DNA from: Parazoarcus communis SWub3 = DSM 12120
GTDB taxonomy: Bacteria; Pseudomonadota; Gammaproteobacteria; Burkholderiales; Rhodocyclaceae
Direction of reading: 5' to 3'
Assembly (NCBI RefSeq): GCF_003226565.1
Contig: NZ_QKOE01000013.1
Span: 62,001 to 126,000, forward strand
DNA: 64,000 nucleotides
Positions 19,397-27,883 of the stretch are shown here, in pieces. Position 1 is the stretch's first letter, and each line of letters starts with the position of its first letter. Both the position numbers and the translations under genes were made by a program. The notes under the pieces were generated by a model, which did no database searches, was not told the origin of the DNA, and worked only from the letters and a program-made list of their open reading frames with translations.

Positions 19397-20227
19397 TCAA
19401 TTACGCTTGAAACGCACCTGCACATCACGCGGCGGGGCGGCATACGGCGCAGAGGTCGCCAGCAGATCGGCACCTGCCACGACATAAGCGGCAGCATTAT
19501 CGGCACGGATGCCACCGGCGGCCACCAGAACAGGACTCAGCCTTTCAGCGCCAACACCTGCGCGACAGGCTGCGACCTGCTCCGGCGTGAACTTCTCCAG
19601 TTGCAGCACATCGGCACCTGCGCGGGCCCAGACCAGGGCCTCCTCCACCGTAGCCACCTCGACGGTGAGTTTACGTTCGGGCTGGACGCGGTGCAGGCGG
19701 GCAACCACCTGCGCCGGTGCTTCATCGACAAACAGGCGATGCTCGGCGAACAACAGTAGCGTTTCGGACAGCCCCAGGCGGTGCATGATCGCCCCGCCTG
19801 CCTTGACTGCCTTGACCGACATCGCCTTGGTGCCCGGTACGTTCTTTCGGGTGCAGGCAACCGCAACCGGCGCCGCGGCGGCCACAATCGCTGCCGCACT
19901 ACTGGCGATGCCGCTCGCCCACTCCATCAGGGTTTGTGCCACCTTCCAGCCTCGCAGCAATGCATCTGCAGGCCCCGATGCCTCCAGCAACTGCACACCC
20001 GGCTCCACTGCAACGCCCGACGGCGTCACCACCACCGCATCAGCACCCGCCAGACACAACAAGGCAACCGCCTCCTCGGTACCGCACACCATCATCGGCA
20101 TGCGGGCATGAAAACGCATCGTCCCCTCGGCGGCGCCAATGGACAAGGACTCGGTCGTCAGATCGCCTGCGGGTACGTCGTCCCGCAATAGCGACGCCAG
20201 TTCGGACTCGGATAGACAGCAATACAT
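19397..20227 (-). CDS. modD: ModD, quinolinate phosphoribosyltransferase-like protein of molybdate operons
   Basis: A 276-residue relative of nicotinate-nucleotide pyrophosphorylase (NadC). Landmarks are LLRDDVPAGDLTTESL at the N-terminus, CTRKNVPGTKAMSVKAVKAGGAIMHRLGLSETLLLF (the phosphoribosyl-site region) and ELRG-like LVAAGGIRADNAAAYV. ModD is repeatedly found as the last gene of mod operons; its reaction is not settled. The ATG at 20227 has AAGGG 6 bp upstream and is chosen over a GTC-separated ATG at 20233. It follows modC, with 29 bp between the modC stop and this start. Confidence 0.88.
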   Translation of the reverse strand: MYCCLSESELASLLRDDVPAGDLTTESLSIGAAEGTMRFHARMPMMVCGTEEAVALLCLAGADAVVVTPSGVAVEPGVQLLEASGPADALLRGWKVAQTLMEWASGIASSAAAIVAAAAPVAVACTRKNVPGTKAMSVKAVKAGGAIMHRLGLSETLLLFAEHRLFVDEAPAQVVARLHRVQPERKLTVEVATVEEALVWARAGADVLQLEKFTPEQVAACRAGVGAERLSPVLVAAGGIRADNAAAYVVAGADLLATSAPYAAPPRDVQVRFKRN

Positions 20228-20256
20228 GACCATCCCTTGAGGCAGCACGCTGCGAA

Positions 20257-21351
20257 TCAACCGAGCAACGCCACCGTCTTGATCTGTGCCCACAAGCGTT
20301 CACCCGTACTGACCGCCAGCTGATCGGCAGAGCGCCGTGTAATCCTTGCCAGCAAAGGTGTTCCGCTTGCATCGAGCCGGACCAGCACATGGGCTGGGGT
20401 GTCGGCATCCACCACTTCCATGACGACCGCGCTCAGCACGTTGGTAATACTGCTGCGTTCGGCAGGCACGCGCGCAAGACTGACATCACGGGCATGCACC
20501 CGGAAGCGCAGGCGCTGGCCGAACGCCTCCGGACGCCGCGCCACCAGCACACTCCCCCCCTCGAAATCGAGACGAGTCAGGTGGTACTGGTCGTCGTGAT
20601 CCCCCACAACCGCTTCCACCACGACGCCGGCATCCTCGGTGAAAGCCGTTGGCAGGTCGAGGCGCGCAAGCGTTTCCACCAGCCCGCCCTGGGCGACCAC
20701 ACGACCTTGATCAAGCAACACCACATGATCAGCCAGACGCGCGACCTCGTCGGGCGAATGGCTGACGTAGAGCACCGGAATGTCGAGTTCGTCGTGCAGA
20801 CGCTCGAGATAGGGCAGGATCTCCTGCTTGCGCTTGAGATCGAGAGCAGCCAGCGGCTCGTCCATCAACAGCAGTCGGGGGCTGGTGAGCAGGGCCCGCG
20901 CCATACCGACACGCTGGCGCTCGCCGCCGGACAGGTTGTCGGGCATGCGCTCGAGTAGATGACCGATGCCAAGCAAGTCCACCGCCTGCCCCCAGGACAC
21001 CTTGCGTGTTGAGGACGCGACCCGTTTCATGCCGAACTCGAGGTTGCGCCGTACCGACAGATGGGGGAACAGGCTGGCCTCCTGAAAGACATAACCGAGC
21101 GGGCGCTTGTGCGTCGGTACGAAAACCCCCGCTGCGCTGTCCTGCCAGCATTCACCATTGACCTCCAGCAAACCGATGCCAGCTTGCTCCAGGCCTGCCA
21201 CACAGCGCAGGCAGGTTGTCTTTCCGGAGCCAGAATGGCCAAACAAGGCCGTCACACCACGTCCGGGCAAATGCAGGTCAACATCCAGGGCAAACCCAGG
21301 ATAGCGCACCTGAAAACGGGCATGGATGCCCTTTTCTTGCGCTCTATTCAT
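20257..21351 (-). CDS. modC: Molybdate ABC transporter ATP-binding protein ModC
   Basis: A 364-residue ATPase of the molybdate importer. Walker A is GHSGSGKTT, the Q-loop lies in [15 protein letters not shown], the signature is [15 protein letters not shown], Walker B is [12 protein letters not shown] and the H-loop [11 protein letters not shown]. The C-terminal 120 residues form a molybdate-binding (TOBE/Mop) regulatory domain ([29 protein letters not shown]). The frame is open to a GTG at 21414; I prefer the ATG at 21351 because the ABC domain begins a few residues later. It starts after modB and precedes modD. Confidence 0.93.
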   Translation of the reverse strand: MNRAQEKGIHARFQVRYPGFALDVDLHLPGRGVTALFGHSGSGKTTCLRCVAGLEQAGIGLLEVNGECWQDSAAGVFVPTHKRPLGYVFQEASLFPHLSVRRNLEFGMKRVASSTRKVSWGQAVDLLGIGHLLERMPDNLSGGERQRVGMARALLTSPRLLLMDEPLAALDLKRKQEILPYLERLHDELDIPVLYVSHSPDEVARLADHVVLLDQGRVVAQGGLVETLARLDLPTAFTEDAGVVVEAVVGDHDDQYHLTRLDFEGGSVLVARRPEAFGQRLRFRVHARDVSLARVPAERSSITNVLSAVVMEVVDADTPAHVLVRLDASGTPLLARITRRSADQLAVSTGERLWAQIKTVALLG

Positions 21352-21417
21352 CGTCACCACACCCGTCCGTGCGCACTCGCTCATTTCCAGAAGGATCTCC
21401 GCTTCGCCGATCACGTC

Positions 21418-22101
21418 TCACCCCCGCCAGTTCTGCTTCAACCGGCTGCTATAGAGCGCCAGCAGCACCAGAAACGAGAACAGCAGCATGCCACCAGACA
21501 GCCAGTGGGCCTGGGTATATTCCATCGCTTCGACATGATCGTAGATCTGTACCGACACCACCCGGGTTTTCTCCGGGATGTTGCCGCCGATCATCAATAC
21601 GACACCGAACTCTCCCACGGTATGGGCAAACCCGAGGATGCCTGCGGTTACGAAACCGGGTTTGGACAGTGGCAGTACCACATTGAAGAATGTATCCCAC
21701 GGGCCCGCACGCAGGGTTGCAGCCGCCTCCATCGGACGATTACCGATCGCTTCAAAGGCGTTCTGCAAGGGCTGAACGACAAAAGGCATCGAATAGAACA
21801 CCGACGCGACCACCAGACCGGCGAACGTGAACGGCAGGGTTCCCAGCCCCATGCTCTGAGTCATCTGCCCCACAAAGCCGTTCGGCCCCATCGCGACAAG
21901 CAGGTAGAACCCGAGGACAGTCGGCGGCAACACCAGGGGCAGGGCCACCACCGCACCAATCGGCCCTTTCAGTCGCGACCGGGTACGAGCCAGCCACCAG
22001 GCGATTGGCGTACCGATCAGCAGCAGCAACACCGTTGTCACGCTGGCCAGTTTCAGCGTCAGCCAGATTGCCGCCAGGTCGACATGATCAAGAGGCCCCA
22101 T
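21418..22101 (-). CDS. modB: Molybdate ABC transporter permease ModB
   Basis: A 227-residue inner-membrane permease with about five to six helices ([26 protein letters not shown] at the start). The EAA loop that contacts ModC is [50 protein letters not shown], typical of ModB. It is directly downstream of modA (22 bp). Confidence 0.94.
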   Translation of the reverse strand: MGPLDHVDLAAIWLTLKLASVTTVLLLLIGTPIAWWLARTRSRLKGPIGAVVALPLVLPPTVLGFYLLVAMGPNGFVGQMTQSMGLGTLPFTFAGLVVASVFYSMPFVVQPLQNAFEAIGNRPMEAAATLRAGPWDTFFNVVLPLSKPGFVTAGILGFAHTVGEFGVVLMIGGNIPEKTRVVSVQIYDHVEAMEYTQAHWLSGGMLLFSFLVLLALYSSRLKQNWRG

Positions 22102-22123
22102 GCTCCGCTCCTATGCCCGACGA

Positions 22124-22900
<777 letters not shown>

Positions 22901-22926
22901 TTAGTAATTTGGCTGAAACGGCGCGT

Positions 22927-23739
22927 TCAGCCGGTGACTGCCAGAATCACGCTGGATGACTTGAAGAACGCACAAGCCTGAACACCGGGTTCGATACCCA
23001 GCGCCCTGCAACTGTCCCCCGTCACCACGCAGGTCACGCTGCGCCCCGACGGCAGCGCCAGCGTGACCTCGTTGTTGACCGGCCCCTCATGAATCACCGC
23101 CACCTCTCCCCACAACTGGTTTCGGGCAGTGAGCTTCATGCTGCGGTCCATCGATAACATCACCGACGAAGACTTCACCAGCGCGAACACGTCCTTGCCG
23201 ATAGTCAGCCCAAGGTTCTCGGCACTCGCCTTGGTGATGATGGCAACGATCTCGGTGGCGGCATCGAGCCGGATCCGGACCTCATAGTCGACACCGCCAT
23301 CACGCAGGCCGGTGATCGGGCCGGAGAACTGGTTACGGGCACTGGTCTTCATGCTCATCCGCTGCATCAGTTGCTGGAAGCCGCGAATGTCGCAACCACC
23401 GGTCTGGTCCAGCCGCTCGGACAGGCGGTCGAGCGCGGCCTGGTATTCGATCTCCAGTGCGCGGTACATCGCCACCATCTTCTGTCCGTACTCGGTGAGT
23501 TGGGTACCGCCGCCCTGGCGCCCGCCCGTCACCCTGACCACCAGCGGTTCGGGTGCCAGGTTGTTCATGGTGTCGATCGCATCCCACGCTGCCTTGTACG
23601 AAAGCGGCACCGCCTTGGCGGCCTGATTGATCGACCCCTTGCGACCGATCTCTTCGAGCAGGCGGATCCGGGTATCCGAAAGCGCGGTGCCGACATCAGT
23701 CTCGAACGACATGCGGGCGAGGAAACGGGTAGCACTCAT
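22927..23739 (-). CDS. modE: Molybdate-responsive regulator ModE
   Basis: A 270-residue repressor/activator. The N-terminal winged helix-turn-helix (residues about 20-100) has EIGRKGSINQAAKAVPLSYKAAWDAIDTMNN, a recognisable ModE/LysR-like motif. Two molybdate-binding TOBE domains follow (from MKTSARNQFSGPI, about residue 129, and MKLTARNQLWGEV, about residue 200). With molybdate bound, ModE dimers bind TATATA-N6-TATATA-like dyads. Here it is the first gene of modEABCD and is divergent from mop; candidate boxes lie in the intergenic region. Confidence 0.95.
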   Translation of the reverse strand: MSATRFLARMSFETDVGTALSDTRIRLLEEIGRKGSINQAAKAVPLSYKAAWDAIDTMNNLAPEPLVVRVTGGRQGGGTQLTEYGQKMVAMYRALEIEYQAALDRLSERLDQTGGCDIRGFQQLMQRMSMKTSARNQFSGPITGLRDGGVDYEVRIRLDAATEIVAIITKASAENLGLTIGKDVFALVKSSSVMLSMDRSMKLTARNQLWGEVAVIHEGPVNNEVTLALPSGRSVTCVVTGDSCRALGIEPGVQACAFFKSSSVILAVTG

Positions 23740-23746
23740 GCTGCAC

Positions 23747-23775
23747 CTTATTTATATCGTTGAATTTACATAAAG
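23747..23775. promoter_or_regulatory. Imperfect dyad upstream of modE (weak ModE box candidate)
   Basis: CTTATTTATAT and ATTTACATAAAG face each other around a 6-bp spacer, ending 8 bp from the modE start. The inner half-sites TATATC and TACATA are 8 bp apart rather than the usual 6, so this is a weaker match than the box at 23873. If real, it would provide autoregulation of modEABCD. Confidence 0.4.
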
Positions 23776-23872
23776 CCAGAATCATGCCAAACCGGCTTTT
23801 CCTATGGTTGCAGGAATCCAACCACAGTCTATAGAGTCAGCCCTGCCGGACAAAGTCATGACTCCGACAATT

Positions 23873-23890
23873 TATGTAGTTAACGATACA
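23873..23890. promoter_or_regulatory. ModE box in the modE-mop intergenic region
   Basis: TATGTA-GTTAAC-GATACA. Read on the minus strand, TGTATC-N6-TACATA with flanking CGT and AA matches the E. coli modA operator arrangement TATATT-N6-TACATA. It lies about 44 bp before the mop start and about 135 bp from the modE start, so it may control either or both. Confidence 0.6.
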
Positions 23891-23933
23891 ACGCGTTAAA
23901 TTTGCTGCAAAGCTGAATTCTCAGGAGAACGCC

Positions 23934-24362
23934 ATGAAAGTCAGTGCTCGCAATGTATTCAATGGCACCGTCGCCAGCCTTCAGGAAGGCGCGGTCAATG
24001 CCGAAGTCAAGGTTGCGCTTGGCGGTGGCGACCAGCTGACTGCGATCGTCACCATGGACAGTGCGCACAGCCTTGAACTGGCTCCCGGCAAGGCGGTGAC
24101 GGCCCTGATCAAGGCGCCATGGGTCATGCTGATGACCGAGCACGCCGACATCCGCCTGTCTGCGCGCAATTGCCTGACCGGCACGGTCAAGACCGTCGAG
24201 ATGGGCGCGGTCAATGCCGAAGTCACGCTCACCCTGGCCGGCGGCGCCGAGATCTACTCGGTCGTCACCAAGGAAGCCGTCGCCGAGCTGGGCTTGAAAC
24301 CTGGCACCAGTGCCACAGCGGTGATCAAGGCTTCGAATGTGATCCTCGGCGTACCCGCCTGA
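23934..24362 (+). CDS. Molbindin, tandem Mop domains (ModG-type)
   Basis: A 142-residue cytoplasmic protein made only of two Mop/TOBE repeats: residues 1-69 (MKVSARNVFNGTVASLQEGAVNAEVKVALGGG) and 73-142 (IRLSARNCLTGTVKTVEMGAVNAEVTLTLAGG). Proteins of this build form oligomers that store or buffer molybdate/tungstate. AGGAG lies 8 bp before the ATG. The two halves are clearly homologous to each other. It is divergent from modE with a ModE box between. Confidence 0.93.
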   Translation: MKVSARNVFNGTVASLQEGAVNAEVKVALGGGDQLTAIVTMDSAHSLELAPGKAVTALIKAPWVMLMTEHADIRLSARNCLTGTVKTVEMGAVNAEVTLTLAGGAEIYSVVTKEAVAELGLKPGTSATAVIKASNVILGVPA

Positions 24363-24423
24363 TTCACTTTCAGGCACGGGGCATGCTGTATCAGCGCATC
24401 AACTGCAACACGCCCAAGACCTC

Positions 24424-25344
24424 ATGCCCCTGCCAGGACCGCTCACCTTTCTTCGACACCGTTTCACCCCAATGCCAGGCGCCACGACGACATTGCTGGA
24501 CCTGCATTTACGCAAAACACTGAACTGCGCAACGGGTCCCGTATTGCTGGATATCGACCTTAAGATCGAACGCGGCGAAACCGTCGCGATACTGGGACCG
24601 TCAGGCACCGGCAAGACCACCTTGCTGCGCATGATCGCCGGGCTGACAGCACCTGACGACGGCCGCATCACCGCCTTTGGCAAGGACTGGTTCGACAAAA
24701 CCCAGGGTGTGTCACGCCCCCCTCGCGACCGCCGCGCAGGTATGGTCTTTCAGGATTACGCACTGTTTCCGAACATGAGCGCGCTAGGTAATGTGTGCTT
24801 TGCCCAGCGCCGGGGCAGGTCACGCAGCCACGCCCTTGCCTTGCTGGAACGTGTCGGCCTGCAAGCACTGGCCGGGCAACGCCCCGGACAACTTTCCGGC
24901 GGACAACAGCAACGACTCGCCCTGGCTCGCGCACTGGCCGCCGAACCGGATGTCCTGCTACTGGACGAACCCCTGTCGGCACTCGACAATCGCATGCGCG
25001 CCGAACTCCAGGATGCCTTGCTGTCCATGCAGCAGTCGCACCCGACAACCACCTTGCTGGTTACTCACGACCCGGCCGAAGCCCGCCGTCTGGCCAAGCG
25101 GGCGATCGTGCTGGAACATGGGCGTATCGTCGCCGACGGCAATCCCGAAACGATTGTCAGCGCACAGCTCAGGTCTCCAGCACCAAGTTGCGACGTAGAG
25201 GGATTCATCCTTCGCGCCACGCCACAACAGGACGGCAGCGCGATCTATCACATCATCGGTACCCGGCAGCCGGGCAAGGCCTTGCTTCCGGGCAGTCGTG
25301 TCACACTCCATGCACCCCCTGCAACCCCCGACGGCCTCAGCTGA
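24424..25344 (+). CDS. ModC-like ABC transporter ATPase without adjacent permease
   Basis: A 306-residue ATPase. Walker A is GPSGTGKTTLL, the Q-loop VFQDYALFPNMSALGNV, the signature LSGGQQQRLALARAL, Walker B VLLLDEPLSALDN and the H-loop LLVTHDPAEARRLA. The C-terminal extension (about 65 residues) resembles only part of a TOBE domain, shorter than that of ModC. It lies 61 bp after mop on the same strand. No permease gene is adjacent, but the second modA-modB pair at 30.7-32.1 kb lacks an ATPase, so this may be its partner. The start is uncertain (24424 or 24472; neither has a clear ribosome-binding site). Confidence 0.8.
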   Translation: MPLPGPLTFLRHRFTPMPGATTTLLDLHLRKTLNCATGPVLLDIDLKIERGETVAILGPSGTGKTTLLRMIAGLTAPDDGRITAFGKDWFDKTQGVSRPPRDRRAGMVFQDYALFPNMSALGNVCFAQRRGRSRSHALALLERVGLQALAGQRPGQLSGGQQQRLALARALAAEPDVLLLDEPLSALDNRMRAELQDALLSMQQSHPTTTLLVTHDPAEARRLAKRAIVLEHGRIVADGNPETIVSAQLRSPAPSCDVEGFILRATPQQDGSAIYHIIGTRQPGKALLPGSRVTLHAPPATPDGLS

Positions 25345-25384
25345 ACGCCCACAGGCAGACGCGTGGAGCGGACATCATCCCGCT

Positions 25385-26236
25385 TCAGCCCGCCTTGCGC
25401 GCCATCCATAACAACTTCACAGCCGAAATCATCAGAATTACGCCAAGCAAGGCATGAATGGCGGGGGGAGAAATCGCCCCCAGCAGCGCCGCACCCAATG
25501 CGGCGCCACATATGGACCCCAGCGCCAACCCCCGAAACAGTCCATTCGGCACCCTCACGCCCAGGTCACGGCGACGATAGCGTGCAAGCCCCACGAGCAG
25601 GGTCGGCAAACTGATCGCCAGACTCACTGTCCCCGCCATCTTGATGTCGAGCCCGTAAAGCAGGACCAGGGCTGGAATGATCAATTCCCCGCCGGCCACA
25701 CCCAGCAAGCTGCTGACCACGCCAATACCGACACCTGCCAGGAGGCCAGCCACCGCACCATCCATCCCCGACAATGCGAGTCGCCCGTTGCCGAGCAGGC
25801 TGTCGTGAAAAAGCATCACCAGCGCAAGACCTGCCAACAATACCGCAATTGCATGACGCAAATGTCGGGCGTCAAGTTTGCTCGCCAACCCCGCACCCAG
25901 CCAAGCGCCGAGCAGCGCCCCAAGCAGCACGGGCATGGCGACCATCAAATGACTGCCAACACCTGAGCTTCCTTGCGTTACCAATCTGAATATCAGCGCG
26001 GCAGAGACCGTTACCAGACTCACCCGCAGATTGACCATGACCGCCAGCAGCGGCGTGAGACGAAAGAACTGCAACAACACGGGTAAGCGGAACTCGGCGC
26101 CCCCCAAACCAACCAGCCCACCAAGCGTACCAATTGCCGCCCCCCAACCAAGACCTGTCCGGAGGTGGCGGCGGCAGCAGATGTCGTCTCCATGAAGCGG
26201 CAGCGACGTAGAAGGAGTGAGCGTAATCGGTGACAT
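25385..26236 (-). CDS. TSUP-family (TauE/SafE) membrane transporter
   Basis: A 283-residue protein with about eight hydrophobic segments. The N-terminal LGWGAAIGTLGGLVGLGGAEFRLPVLL and the mirrored GVGIGVVSSLLGVAGGELIIPALVLLYGLD are the two TSUP repeats. TSUP proteins carry small anions such as sulfite, sulfonates or thiosulfate. The position inside a molybdate/tungstate region suggests an oxyanion role, but this is inference. A strong sigma-70-like promoter overlapped by three operator half-sites lies directly upstream. Confidence 0.82.
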   Translation of the reverse strand: MSPITLTPSTSLPLHGDDICCRRHLRTGLGWGAAIGTLGGLVGLGGAEFRLPVLLQFFRLTPLLAVMVNLRVSLVTVSAALIFRLVTQGSSGVGSHLMVAMPVLLGALLGAWLGAGLASKLDARHLRHAIAVLLAGLALVMLFHDSLLGNGRLALSGMDGAVAGLLAGVGIGVVSSLLGVAGGELIIPALVLLYGLDIKMAGTVSLAISLPTLLVGLARYRRRDLGVRVPNGLFRGLALGSICGAALGAALLGAISPPAIHALLGVILMISAVKLLWMARKAG

Positions 26237-26265
26237 GTCTTTACGGCCTTCGATAGGACGTACAC

Positions 26266-26295
26266 AGCATATCGAAAACGCATTCGATATGTCAA
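26266..26295 (-). promoter_or_regulatory. Promoter of the TSUP gene
   Basis: On the minus strand TTGACA (26290-26295) and TATGCT (26266-26271) are 18 bp apart, giving a start point near 26258 and a leader of about 20 nt. Both hexamers overlap operator half-sites, the arrangement expected for repression. Confidence 0.6.
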
Positions 26296-26313
26296 CTAAG
26301 ACATATCGAATGC
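26268..26313. promoter_or_regulatory. Three-half-site operator over the TSUP promoter
   Basis: Half-sites CATATCG (26268-26274), CGATATG (26285-26291) and CATATCG (26302-26308) alternate in direction and start exactly 17 bp apart. The right-hand pair sits in a perfect 14-bp inverted repeat, GCATTCGATATGTC at 26280-26293 and its complement at 26300-26313, around a 6-bp spacer. The left pair gives a perfect 9-bp repeat with a 6-bp spacer. There is no U-run, so this is not a terminator. The binding protein is not known; the ModE-like gene just upstream is a candidate. Confidence 0.75.
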
Positions 26314-26412
26314 CAACCGACAGGAGTCCACTGCACCAAGTCTGCAGACCGCACGCACCGACTCAGCGATGCACCACCGACCTTTCCAACGAAATTTGAG
26401 CAGATGCGAACG

Positions 26413-26829
26413 TCACCCGCGATCGGCTGGGGTCTCGACATTGCGCGCTTCCAACCAGGCATGCAGCGCCGCCACCTCTCCCGCAATCGCCGCCTCGGCC
26501 AAAGCCTGCATCCGCCGATAACGACTCAGCACCTCCTCACCAAGCACACTGAGCCGGGCACCCCCACCTCGCGAGCCCCCTTTGTTGGCCTCAACCAGCG
26601 GTAGCGTGAAACAACGATTCATCGAGTCAACCAACAGCCATACTCGCTTATAGCTCATGCCCAGGCGACGGCCCGCCGCGGCAATCGAACCCGTCTCCCG
26701 AATGCTTTCAAGCACGTCTGCCTTGCCCGGCCCAATTGCCACCTCATCCCCAAGAATGATGCGTACTCGGGCACCAATACGAACGTCATCGGCGGGACAG
26801 GCGGCGCCGGGAGCAGCATTTTCGGACAT
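26413..26829 (-). CDS. ModE-type DNA-binding protein lacking molybdate-binding domains
   Basis: A 138-residue protein consisting of one ModE-like winged helix-turn-helix domain: IGPGKADVLESIRETGSIAAAGRRLGMSYKRVWLLVDSMNRCF, then the wing region NKGGSRGGGARLSVLGEEVLSRYRRMQ. No TOBE repeat follows. Such short proteins are often annotated as LysR or ModE N-terminal-domain regulators. The start at 26829 (MSENAAPG) is chosen because it gives the usual N-terminus; the frame continues upstream to 26901. It lies between the TupA-like gene and the TSUP gene, about 115 bp upstream of the TSUP operator. Confidence 0.85.
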   Translation of the reverse strand: MSENAAPGAACPADDVRIGARVRIILGDEVAIGPGKADVLESIRETGSIAAAGRRLGMSYKRVWLLVDSMNRCFTLPLVEANKGGSRGGGARLSVLGEEVLSRYRRMQALAEAAIAGEVAALHAWLEARNVETPADRG

Positions 26830-26968
26830 GAGTCTGGCAAAACAAGAAAGAGGGAGCCTGACTGTGCATGTCACATTGCCCAGGGTCAAGACCTTGGGCA
26901 CGCAAGACTCAAGACACGCGCATCATGTTGTCATCCGGGAAGACTCGGACGCCATCCGCCTCACCCCC

Positions 26969-27838
26969 TTAATACCCTCCGGGAAACGATACCCCCGCAA
27001 CGTCTCGACCATACAACCACGGCCCACCCGCCTGGCGGTCTGCCTCGGCCAATGCAGCCTGCCCCGCTGACGACACCAGATAGTCGACCACCTTGCGGAC
27101 GTCATCACGCACATCTGCCTTGGCCGGATGGGCTTCACCCGGCTCTAGTGCAACATAGGCACGGCGCATGGCTGGGTCACCGCGCAGCAGTAGCGCCATC
27201 CCATCCCCCTGCATCCTGCCAAAGGAGACCGGTATCGCACCGACAACCACATAGGCTCGCTGTTTTGCGGCAAGTTCGAGGATGTCGTGCGACCGCTCCG
27301 AGACATCGAGACGGACCCACTCGGGAGTCGGTGTAATTCCGGCCTGTTTCCACACTCGCTGCACGATCTCGTGGCTGCCTGGGTCACGAAAGGCAATGAA
27401 GGGGGCCCGGACTGCAGCAATGCGCCTGAAAGCCGTCGCCGCATCGCCGGAGCCATGCACACCAGCAGGATCTTCCGCAGGGCCGACGATCGCGTGCTCG
27501 TTATACGCCCAGACCGACATCCGCCCCCCCACACCCCGCGCCTGCAGGGCGAAGGTTTCCGCGCCACCGTGGATCAACAACAGATCCGCATCACCACGCA
27601 CAAACACCGGCAAGATGCCGGCCTTGTTCGCGGCCGCGGCCAAAGTGATGCGAACACCCGTCGCCGCCTCCAGCCGAGGACGCAGCGCATCCCACACACC
27701 GCTCAGTTGAATACCGCCAACCACCGCCACTTTCACCGTTCCAGCCTGGACGACACTGGCGACAGCCACCAGCAACATGCTGACCACAATTCGCAAGCCA
27801 CATGTCCATCCTACGTTTACAACCGTGCTCATTGTCAT
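26969..27838 (-). CDS. TupA-like periplasmic oxyanion-binding protein (tungstate/molybdate)
   Basis: A 289-residue secreted protein with a signal peptide (hydrophobic LRIVVSMLLVAVASVVQAG). The mature domain is of the PBP-like type: KVAVVGGIQLSGVWDAL, then NEHAIVGPAEDPAGVHGSGDAATAFRRIA and APFIAFRDPGSHEIVQRVWKQAGI. These two blocks resemble the VIVGPxxDPAGI and SGTHxxExxxWKxAGI regions of TupA. It follows the TonB receptor gene by 45 bp on the same strand, suggesting an operon that passes a ligand from the outer membrane to the periplasm. No dedicated TupB/TupC is adjacent. Confidence 0.75.
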   Translation of the reverse strand: MTMSTVVNVGWTCGLRIVVSMLLVAVASVVQAGTVKVAVVGGIQLSGVWDALRPRLEAATGVRITLAAAANKAGILPVFVRGDADLLLIHGGAETFALQARGVGGRMSVWAYNEHAIVGPAEDPAGVHGSGDAATAFRRIAAVRAPFIAFRDPGSHEIVQRVWKQAGITPTPEWVRLDVSERSHDILELAAKQRAYVVVGAIPVSFGRMQGDGMALLLRGDPAMRRAYVALEPGEAHPAKADVRDDVRKVVDYLVSSAGQAALAEADRQAGGPWLYGRDVAGVSFPGGY

Positions 27839-27883
27839 GCTCCTGGATCAGGCTGGACCACCATGTCATCCAGCCTCTTGGAT

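Noticed and set aside
26268-26313. Transcription terminator
   Set aside because: The inverted repeat is strong, but no U-run follows on either strand and it overlaps a consensus promoter, so an operator is the better reading.
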